A stretch of DNA of 8,110 nt from WHSM01 sp050701635 (GTDB lineage Bacteria; Actinomycetota; Actinomycetes; Mycobacteriales; Micromonosporaceae), in assembly GCA_050701635.1 (NCBI GenBank), contig JBOGDF010000258.1:1-8110 (forward strand), read 5' to 3'. How positions within the stretch are numbered: position 1 is the first letter of the stretch; every line of letters begins with the position of its first letter. The notes under the pieces were generated by a model. It was not told where the DNA came from and ran no database searches. It was given only the letters and a program-made list of their open reading frames with translations. Positions 1 to 7,173 of the stretch are shown here, piece after piece. Both the position numbers and the translations under genes were made by a program.

Positions 1-484
1 GGGCGTGGCAGGCGGCGGCGGTGGCGGCCGCGATGCCGGCCGACATCACCGGCACCAGCTCGTCGTCGATCTCGAAGATCTCGCGGGCGGGCCGTCCGCG
101 AGCCAGCGCTCCGGCGAGGTCCTGCCACGCCGGGTAACTCAGCCGGTCCCAGAACCGGAGCAGGGGACGCAGATCGGCCGGGGTCGTCCCGGCCAGGAAC
201 GCGGCCGCCACCGGGCTGTTCGCGTACCGGTCGCCGTGCCGGTCCAGCAGGCCGATCGCGACCATGGCGTCCGCGCTGATGCGAGCCGTACGCCGGGTGA
301 GTCCGGTACGGGCGGCGAGTCCGTCGAGATCTGCCGGGCCCTCGCCGAGGGCCTCGAACACGCCGAGCGCGCTCGCCGCGAACAGGTGCTTGCTGGCCAT
401 GAAGCCCTGCGCGATCTCGAAGATGCGCTCGGGCGTCACGACGTGATTGGTTGCCCCAACCGGGGCTTCGTGTGTGGTCGTCAT
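1..484 (-). CDS. SAM-dependent O-methyltransferase, N-terminal part (cut by window edge)
   Basis: The minus strand is open from an ATG at 484-482 to the window edge, giving 161 codons beginning MTTTHEAPVGATNHVVTPER. The segment 'PERIFEIAQGFMASKHLFAASALGVFEAL' (about residues 18-47) followed by 'LDGLAARTGLTRRTARISADAM' (about 53-75) is the winged-helix dimerisation domain found before the catalytic domain in acetylserotonin/hydroxyindole-type and polyketide O-methyltransferases; 'GLLDRHGDRYANSPVAAAFL' follows as in that family. The glycine-rich SAM-binding motif and the active site would lie beyond position 1, so catalytic competence cannot be judged. A GGGG run sits only two bases upstream of the ATG, which is a poor ribosome site. 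The gene is divergent from the LuxR remnant at 574, with 89 bp between the two starts, so the two may once have been a regulator-target pair. The methyl acceptor is unknown. Family call fairly sure, exact role not. Confidence 0.82.
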   Translation of the reverse strand, partial: MTTTHEAPVGATNHVVTPERIFEIAQGFMASKHLFAASALGVFEALGEGPADLDGLAARTGLTRRTARISADAMVAIGLLDRHGDRYANSPVAAAFLAGTTPADLRPLLRFWDRLSYPAWQDLAGALARGRPAREIFEIDDELVPVMSAGIAAATAAACHA

Positions 485-561
485 GTCCCCAGCCTGAGGA
501 GCGCCGAGCCCCGGCCGCCATCCCACCTTTCTGGGGGTGCCGCTTGCCGCCGGGCCCGCCG

Positions 562-573
562 TACGCTCCAGGC
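562..573 (+). promoter_or_regulatory. Possible -10 element for a leaderless start at 574
   Basis: TACGCT at 562-567 fits the TANNNT -10 pattern of actinobacterial housekeeping promoters. The ATG at 574 lies six bases after it, just where transcription would begin, and no good ribosome site precedes that ATG, so a leaderless mRNA is plausible. No convincing -35 is seen 16-18 bases upstream; TTGCCG at 544-549 is too close. The rest of the 485-573 divergent spacer shows only a weak CACC/GGTG inverted repeat (524-527 and 536-539). This is inferred from motif and spacing only. Confidence 0.35.
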
Positions 574-858
574 ATGGCCGGAACGTTGGTCCCCCGAGTC
601 CGCGACGACGTCGCGCGACTCGGTGCGCGCGGACTGACCTGGGTGGACTACGGCGCCGCTGTCGCGGACGTACTCGCGACCGTCATCCCGTACACCGTGC
701 AGGACCACCTCAAGTCGATCTTCGACAAGACGGGTGTACGCAGCCGGGGCGAGCTGGTCGGACAGATCTTCCTCGACCACTACGCGACCCGGTGGGAAGC
801 TCCAGCGACCGCGACACCCGGCCTACACGTACGCGGCATCTCACCCGACAACGCCTGA
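574..858 (+). pseudogene. LuxR-family regulator remnant with internal deletion
   Basis: The 94-residue reading frame begins MAGTLVPRVRDDVARLGARG. Residues 1-37 resemble the N-terminus of a common actinomycete LuxR-type regulator ('ARLGARGLTWVDYGAAVADVL'-like). Residues 38-74 are the far C-terminal recognition helix and tail of such a protein, including 'YTVQDHLKSIFDKTGVRSRG' and then GELVGQIFLDHY. The roughly 300 residues normally between them (ligand-sensing region and first part of the HTH domain) are absent, yet the frame is intact. The first scaffold helices of the LuxR HTH are missing, so normal DNA binding is unlikely. ATG 574 is preferred over an upstream in-frame ATG at 451 because the protein similarity starts here and a -10-like box precedes it. 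It is divergent from the methyltransferase. It could still be expressed as a small peptide, but a relic formed by in-frame deletion is the simplest reading. Confidence 0.7.
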
Positions 859-897
859 GACCCGCTGCAACCCAGCGACGCATCCCGGTCTGTGGAA

Positions 898-906
898 GAA
901 AGTTTC
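898..906. promoter_or_regulatory. Palindromic operator candidate GAAAgTTTC
   Basis: A perfect 9-base odd palindrome (GAAA-G-TTTC) lies six bases upstream of the predicted -35 box of the transporter operon. GAAA/TTTC half-sites of this type occur in operators of actinobacterial sugar regulators (for example the GAAACTTTC-type boxes near xylan-utilisation genes). The position suits an activator or a repressor. Which protein binds is not shown by the sequence. Confidence 0.4.
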
Positions 907-912
907 CGGCTC

Positions 913-941
913 TTGCGGTCATATGACAGCACTCTTACGCT
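913..941 (+). promoter_or_regulatory. Promoter of the ABC transporter operon
   Basis: TTGCGG (913-918) and TACGCT (936-941) are separated by exactly 17 bases, a good match to the actinobacterial housekeeping TTGACN/TANNNT pattern. Transcription would start near 948, leaving a leader of about 40 bases before the TTG start at 989, with the ribosome site at 972-978. Nothing else in 859-988 looks like a gene, and no terminator is evident after the LuxR remnant. Confidence 0.6.
918..927. promoter_or_regulatory. Perfect palindrome GTCATATGAC in promoter spacer
   Basis: A perfect 10-base palindrome begins at the last base of the -35 box and fills the first part of the -35/-10 spacer. A protein bound here would block RNA polymerase, so it is a repressor-site candidate. 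No known consensus is assigned to it. Confidence 0.35.
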
Positions 942-946
942 GAGGT

Positions 947-956
947 CACCGCGGTG
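947..956. promoter_or_regulatory. Perfect palindrome CACCGCGGTG at predicted transcription start
   Basis: A perfect 10-base palindrome covers the predicted start of transcription, just downstream of the -10 box, and is followed at 958-963 by the shorter palindrome TGATCA. Placement over +1 suits a repressor site. GC-rich palindromes arise readily by chance in DNA of this composition, so support is weak on its own. Confidence 0.28.
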
Positions 957-971
957 TTGATCACGCTTAAC

Positions 972-978
972 GGGGAGG
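972..978 (+). promoter_or_regulatory. Ribosome binding site fixing the TTG start of ATPase 1
   Basis: GGGGAGG is a near-ideal Shine-Dalgarno sequence ten bases before TTG 989. It supports the TTG start, which also aligns with the first beta-strand expected of an ABC ATPase (TLVLEDVRV). Confidence 0.7.
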
Positions 979-988
979 TTCCGCCACC

Positions 989-2080
989 TTGACGCTGGTT
1001 CTTGAGGACGTCCGCGTACGGCAGAGGGGCGAGAGCTGGCTCGAGGACGTCAACCTCGAGCTCTCCAGCGGCATGACCACCCTGATCGGGCCCACCACGG
1101 CGGGGAAGACCACGCTGATGCGGGTCGTCGCCGGGCTGCTCCCCCCGACCAGCGGACGCGTCGTCGTCAACGGCGAGGACGTCACCGGCCGGTCGGTGCG
1201 CAGGCGCTCCGTCGCGTTCGTCTACCAGCAGTTCATCAACTACCCCTCGCTGTCTGTGTACGAGAACATCGCCTCCCCGCTGCGGCTGGCGCGCGACTTC
1301 CCGAAGTCGAAGATCGATCATCGGGTACGCGAAGTCGCCGAGCTGATGGGGATCGGTGGGCTGCTCGAGCGGCGGCCCGCCGAGCTGTCCGGTGGTCAGC
1401 AGCAGCGCACCGCGATCGCCCGGGCACTGGCGAGGCCGGTCGACGTACTGCTGCTGGACGAGCCGTTGGCCAACCTCGACTACAAGCTGCGCGAACAGCT
1501 GCGCGCCGACCTCAAGGAGATGTTCCGCGGCTCCGGCGGCATCGTGCTCTACTCCACCGCCGAGCCCGGCGAGGCGCTGGCGTTCGCGGCGCCCACCGTG
1601 GTGCTGGGCGAGGGCCGGGTGCGGCACGTCGGCGACCCGGCCACGATGTACCGGCAGCCGCCCACCCTGGCGGTCGCCGCGACGCTCAGCGACCCGCCGC
1701 TGAACCTGCTCCCCGGGGTGGTACGCGACGGGCGGATCGAGTGCCTCGACGTGTCGTTCCCGGCTCCGGGCGCGCACGCGTCGGGGCGCCAGGTCACGCT
1801 CGGCGTACGCCCGCACCAGGTCCGGATCGAACCGAATGGCGCCACCGATCTGCGGTTCCCCGCCGAGGTACGCGTCGCGGAGGTGACCGGCAGCGCCACC
1901 TTCCTGCACCTGCTGCTCGCCGGCCGGCGCCACCTCGTCGCCGAGCTGCCCGGCACCCGGCTGTTCACCCCCGGGGACGCGGCCGTGGCGTACGTCGATC
2001 CCGGTCACGTGTTCGTCTTCGACCAGGTCAGCGGGCAACTACTCGCCGAGTCGGCGACGGAGGTCGATCTGCGTGGCTGA
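989..2080 (+). CDS. glpS: Sugar/polyol ABC importer ATPase 1 (GlpS-like), switch His missing
   Basis: This 363-residue nucleotide-binding subunit would hydrolyse ATP at the inner face of the membrane to drive import. Visible motifs are Walker A GPTTAGKTT (34-42), Q-loop YQQFINYPSLSVYENI (79-94), signature LSGGQQQR (133-140), Walker B VLLLDEP (153-159) and D-loop ANLD (161-164). A TOBE-type C-terminal region (about 240-363) contains LGVRPHQVRI. The length is usual for MalK/UgpC-type ATPases. The switch region reads YSTAEPGEAL, so alanine 191 stands where canonical proteins have histidine (YVTHDQ). GlpS-type proteins of the glycerol transporter family also carry a changed residue here, so this is a family trait, not damage. 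The start is TTG with a strong ribosome site. It is the first gene of the operon and overlaps ATPase 2 by 8 bases, implying translational coupling. The ABC importer ATPase call is near certain; the glycerol assignment is inferred. Confidence 0.88.
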   Translation: MTLVLEDVRVRQRGESWLEDVNLELSSGMTTLIGPTTAGKTTLMRVVAGLLPPTSGRVVVNGEDVTGRSVRRRSVAFVYQQFINYPSLSVYENIASPLRLARDFPKSKIDHRVREVAELMGIGGLLERRPAELSGGQQQRTAIARALARPVDVLLLDEPLANLDYKLREQLRADLKEMFRGSGGIVLYSTAEPGEALAFAAPTVVLGEGRVRHVGDPATMYRQPPTLAVAATLSDPPLNLLPGVVRDGRIECLDVSFPAPGAHASGRQVTLGVRPHQVRIEPNGATDLRFPAEVRVAEVTGSATFLHLLLAGRRHLVAELPGTRLFTPGDAAVAYVDPGHVFVFDQVSGQLLAESATEVDLRG

Positions 2081-3163
2081 GATCCGTCTGGAGGGCGTCG
2101 GCCACAGCTACGACGGTGGCCAGACCTGGGCCGTACAGCCGATGACGCGGACCTGGGAGGACGGCAAGGCGTACGCGCTGCTCGGTCCGAGCGGCTGCGG
2201 CAAGACCACCCTGCTGAACATCATCTCCGGGCTGCTCACCCCGACCGTGGGGCGGATCTGGTTCGGCGACCGCGACGTCACCGGGCTCCCCACCGCGGCG
2301 CGCGACATCGCGCAGGTCTTCCAGTTCCCGGTGCTGTACGAGGGCATGTCGGTCTACAACAACCTGGCGTTCCCGCTGCGCAACCGGCGGCACTCCAGGG
2401 CCGACATCGACCGGCGGGTGCGTACCGTCTCCCAACTGCTCGGGCTGGAGCGGCACCTCAATCGCAAGTCGCGCCGGCTCGATCCGGGCCTGCAGCAGAT
2501 CGTCTGCGTGGGGCGCGGTCTGGTCCGCGCCGACGTCGCCGCGGTGCTGCTCGACGAGCCGCTGACCGTCATCGACCCGGCGTTGAAATGGACGTTGCGC
2601 GGCAAGCTCAAGGAGATCCACCGCGACACCGGGCACACCCTGATCTACGTCACGCACGACCAGACCGAGGCGCTGACGTTCGCCGACGAGGTGGTGGTCC
2701 TCAACGAGGGAGCCGTGGTGCAGGCCGGCGAGCCCGCCGAGCTGTTCCTGTCGCCGGCGCACGAGTTCGTCGGCCACTTCATCGGCTCACCCGGGATGAA
2801 CACGATCCCGGCCGAGGTCGCCGACGGCGTGGTACGGGTGGGCGAGACCGCGGTGGGACGCGCGACCGGCGATCTCGCCTCCGGTCCGGTACGGCTCGGG
2901 GTGCGGCCGGAGTTCGTACGGGTCCAGGACACGCCCGCCACGCCCGGCCTGCCGGCGGAGGTCACCGGGGTGGACCGGATGGGGGCGTACCAGCTGGTCA
3001 ACGCGCAGGTGGACGGGCATTCGCTGACCGCCAAGGTGGACGCCGACGCCGGGTACGTGCCCGGGGCCACCGCGTACCTCCACTTCGCCGAGGACCGGGC
3101 GTTCCTGTTCCGCGACGCGGTCCGATGCGGATCCGTCATCGCGCTGGAAGGGAGGGACCGGGC

Positions 3164-3167
<4 letters not shown>
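2073..3167 (+). CDS. glpT: Sugar/polyol ABC importer ATPase 2 (GlpT-like), degenerate signature
   Basis: This 364-residue second ATPase pairs with ATPase 1 under the permeases. It has Walker A GPSGCGKTT (38-46), Q-loop FQFPVLYEGMSVYNN (83-97), Walker B VLLDEP (158-163) and an intact switch histidine, H195, in YVTHDQTEAL. The helix normally carrying LSGGQQQR instead reads LDPGLQQI (136-143), so the ABC signature is lost while the following helix (GRGLVRADV) is kept. DEPLTVIDPALKW and FIGSPGMN (236-243) are typical of the GlpT branch. A TOBE region follows (about 245-350, with LGVRPEFVRV). The GTG start at 2073 has GGAGG at 2059-2063, nine bases upstream, inside the end of ATPase 1. The stop overlaps the start of permease 1 by four bases (GTGA). 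The substrate is inferred from gene order and family resemblance only. Confidence 0.88.
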
Positions 3168-4135
<968 letters not shown>

Positions 4136-4140
4136 GCGGC

Positions 4141-4980
<840 letters not shown>

Positions 4981-4982
4981 CC

Positions 4983-5258
4983 TTGCTGCAGTGGATGGTG
5001 TGGACGTTCCCGACGGCGATGGTGTTCGTCGGGCTGGCCGTACTGCTGATCAGCATGGCGGTGTGGGCCAAGCTCTCGCCGCCGGTCGCGCGGCGGGGGT
5101 TCCTGCGGATCGAAACCGACCGCGGGGACCGGCTCTACATCGGACTGATCAGCGCCGGGCTGGTGCTCGCCGGCTGGATCGCCGTCACCGACCTGTCGAT
5201 GTGGTTGGCGCTGGGTTGCGCCCTGCTCGTGACGTTCGTGATCGGTCTCTGGGGATGA
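4983..5258 (+). CDS. DUF2160-type small membrane protein of the transporter operon
   Basis: This 91-residue protein begins MLQWMVWTFPTAMVFVGLAV from a TTG start. It has three hydrophobic segments, at about 7-28, 51-69 and 72-90. Between the first two is a charged loop, PPVARRGFLRIETDRGDRLY (33-52), matching the conserved 'RRGFL...T.RGDR' pattern that I recall for DUF2160 (predicted small integral membrane protein). Such proteins sit between the second permease and the binding protein in glycerol-type ABC operons, as here: two bases after permease 2 and 25 bases before the lipoprotein gene. The role is unknown; an accessory subunit or an assembly or stability factor of the transporter is an inference from strict gene linkage. 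Sure that it is a real gene, fairly sure of the family. Confidence 0.8.
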   Translation: MLQWMVWTFPTAMVFVGLAVLLISMAVWAKLSPPVARRGFLRIETDRGDRLYIGLISAGLVLAGWIAVTDLSMWLALGCALLVTFVIGLWG

Positions 5259-5283
5259 GGCACGTCGAGAGGAGTCACACACC

Positions 5284-7059
5284 ATGTTGTTGACACACAG
5301 ACGCGGGTCGCCCCGCATGCGCCGGCTGGTGACAGCCGGCGCGGTCGTACTGAGCCTGGTGCTGAGCGGCTGCACCGGCCCCGACAGCGACTTCACGACC
5401 GCCGACGGCGTCAAGGCCGCCGACAAATGGCTCAGCGAGTTCAGCCCGAGCACGCTGTCGCGCGACGAACAGCTCGCGGAGATGAAGTGGTTCACCGAGG
5501 CCGGCGAGCCGTACCGGGGGATGGAGATCAACGTGGTCTCCGAGACGATCACCACCCACGAGTACGAGTCGAAGACCCTCACAAAGGCGTTCGAGGCGCT
5601 CACCGGGATCAAGGTCAAGCACGACCTGATCCAGGAGGGTGACGTCATCGAGAAGCTCCAGACCCAGATCCAGGGCAACCGCAACATCTACGACGCGTAC
5701 GTCAACGACTCCGACCTGATCGGCACCCACTCCCGCGGCAAGTACGTGTTCCCGCTCTCCGACTACATGAAAGACGAGGGCAAGGAGGTCACCTCCCCGA
5801 CGCTGGACATCGACGACTTCATCGGCCGCAGCTTCACCACCGGACCGGACAAGAAGCTCTACCAGCTCCCGGACCAGCAGTTCGCGAACCTCTACTGGTT
5901 CCGGTACGACTGGTTCACGAACCCGAAGATCAAGACCCAGTTCAAGAAGGAGTACGGGTACGACCTCGGCGTACCGGTCAACTGGGCGGCGTACGAGGAC
6001 ATCGCCGACTTCTTCACCAACAAGGTCAACGGCAACGGCAAGATCGACGGCGAGAAGGTCTACGGCCACATGGACTACGGCCGCAAGGACCCGTCGCTGG
6101 GTTGGCGGTTCACCGACTCGTGGCTGTCGATGGCCGGCAACGGCGATCCCGGCATCCCCAACGGCCTGCCGGTCGACGACTGGGGGATCCGGGTCGAGGG
6201 CTGCCGCCCCGCCGGCTCGTCGGTCGCCCGCGGCGGAGACACCAACGGCCCGGCCTCGGTGTACGCGCTGGAGAAGTACGTGGACTGGATGAAGAGCTAC
6301 GCCCCGAAGTCCGCGGCCGGCATGAACTTCAGCGAGGCGGGTCCGGTCCCGGCGAAGGGCACCATCGCGCAGCAGATCTTCTGGTACACCGCGTTCACCG
6401 CCGACATGACCAAGGAAGGGCTGCCGGTCGTCAACTCCGACGGCACTCCGAAGTGGCGGATGGCGCCGAGCCCGCACGGCGCGTACTGGAAGGACGGGAA
6501 CAAGCTGGGTTACCAGGACGCCGGTTCCTGGACGCTGCTGCGCAACACCCCGGAGGATCGCCGGGCCGCGGCGTGGCTGTACGCCCAGTTCGTCACGTCC
6601 AAGACCGTCTCGCTGAAGAAGTCGATCACCGGTCTGACCTTCATCCGGGATTCCGACATCCGCAGCGACTACTTCACCGAGAACGCCGCCAAGTACGGAG
6701 GCCTGATCGAGTTCTACCGCTCCCCCGCCCGGGTGCAGTGGACGCCTACCGGGACCAACGTCCCGGACTACCCGAAGCTCGCCCAGCTCTGGTGGCAGAA
6801 CGTCGCCACCGCGGTCACCGGCGAGACCACACCGCAGGAGTCGATGGACAACCTCGCCAAGGAGCAGGACGACGTGCTCTCCCGGCTACAGCGCCGGGGG
6901 TACGGCGGCAAGTGCGCGCCGAAGCTCAACCCGGAGCGGGACCCGCAGTACTGGCTCGACCAGCCAGGTGCTCCGGTGCCGAAGCTCTCCAACGAGCGGG
7001 GCAAGCCGCAGACCGTCGACTACGACGAGCTGATCAAGAGTTGGAAGGACGGCAAGTAG
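5284..7059 (+). CDS. glpV: Lipoprotein substrate-binding protein (GlpV-like)
   Basis: This 591-residue protein would capture the substrate outside the membrane and deliver it to the permeases. A lipoprotein signal ends in LVLSGC, with Cys30 as the lipidation site after a basic start (HRRGSPRMRRLV) and a hydrophobic core. It is much longer than MalE-type binding proteins (about 400) but fits the long glycerol/polyol binding proteins, with hallmark stretches AADKWLSEFSPSTLSRDEQL, ETITTHEYESKTLTKAFEAL, YDAYVNDSDLIGTHSRGKY, LYQLPDQQFANLYWFRYDWF, YGHMDYGRKDPSLGWR, AQQIFWYTAFTADM, WRMAPSPHGAYW and PTGTNVPDYPKLAQLWW. Besides Cys30 there are cysteines at 307 (VEGCRPAG) and 544 (GGKCAPKLN), a possible disulphide pair. 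The ribosome site GAGAGGAG (5267-5274) is nine bases before ATG 5284; an internal ATG at residue 12 is a weaker alternative. It is the last gene before the terminator. Substrate probably glycerol or a related polyol, unproven. Confidence 0.87.
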   Translation: MLLTHRRGSPRMRRLVTAGAVVLSLVLSGCTGPDSDFTTADGVKAADKWLSEFSPSTLSRDEQLAEMKWFTEAGEPYRGMEINVVSETITTHEYESKTLTKAFEALTGIKVKHDLIQEGDVIEKLQTQIQGNRNIYDAYVNDSDLIGTHSRGKYVFPLSDYMKDEGKEVTSPTLDIDDFIGRSFTTGPDKKLYQLPDQQFANLYWFRYDWFTNPKIKTQFKKEYGYDLGVPVNWAAYEDIADFFTNKVNGNGKIDGEKVYGHMDYGRKDPSLGWRFTDSWLSMAGNGDPGIPNGLPVDDWGIRVEGCRPAGSSVARGGDTNGPASVYALEKYVDWMKSYAPKSAAGMNFSEAGPVPAKGTIAQQIFWYTAFTADMTKEGLPVVNSDGTPKWRMAPSPHGAYWKDGNKLGYQDAGSWTLLRNTPEDRRAAAWLYAQFVTSKTVSLKKSITGLTFIRDSDIRSDYFTENAAKYGGLIEFYRSPARVQWTPTGTNVPDYPKLAQLWWQNVATAVTGETTPQESMDNLAKEQDDVLSRLQRRGYGGKCAPKLNPERDPQYWLDQPGAPVPKLSNERGKPQTVDYDELIKSWKDGK

Positions 7060-7077
7060 CCGAAGTCTGATCTCGAC

Positions 7078-7111
7078 GGGGTCGGCCGGGCAGACACGCC
7101 CGGTCGGCCCC
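7078..7111 (+). terminator. Hairpin terminator of the transporter operon
   Basis: Arms 7078-7091 and 7098-7111 pair over 14 bp, with two G-U wobbles and a six-base loop (AGACAC). The stem is very GC-rich, begins 18 bases after the stop at 7059, and is followed by a T-rich but interrupted tail (7112-7125). It should separate the operon from the downstream regulator. Confidence 0.8.
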
Positions 7112-7122
7112 TCAGTTCTTTC

Positions 7123-7140
7123 GTTCAAGGCTTGTACACT
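7123..7140 (+). promoter_or_regulatory. -10 box and overlapping palindromic operator candidate of the ROK gene
   Basis: TACACT (7135-7140) fits the -10 pattern and would start transcription near 7147, leaving a short leader before the ATG at 7174. No good -35 is seen, which suggests a weak or regulated promoter. Overlapping it is GTtCAAGgCTTGtAC (7123-7137), a 15-base near-palindrome in which six of seven pairs match around a central G. This is a natural place for autorepression by the ROK protein, though that is an inference. Confidence 0.45.
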
Positions 7141-7173
7141 GATCGCGCCGGCCTACCGACCTGGGGAGAGCGC

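Noticed and set aside
451..573. Upstream extension of the LuxR remnant from ATG 451
   Set aside because: The extra 41 residues are proline-rich and unrelated to LuxR proteins, and they overlap the methyltransferase start. ATG 574 begins exactly where family resemblance begins.
5..637. 210-codon plus-strand frame opposite the methyltransferase
   Set aside because: Arg/Gly/His-rich sequence with no family features, and it crosses the divergent promoter region. The minus strand encodes a recognisable dimerisation domain.
935..2038. 367-codon minus-strand open frame opposite ATPase 1
   Set aside because: The product is dominated by His, Gln, Arg, Gly and Val without motifs, as expected from the antisense of a high-GC gene. 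The plus strand has a complete ABC ATPase with a ribosome site.
5275..6477. 400-codon minus-strand open frame opposite the binding protein
   Set aside because: Leu/Val/Asp/Arg-rich antisense artefact of a high-GC lipoprotein gene with unmistakable family motifs on the plus strand.
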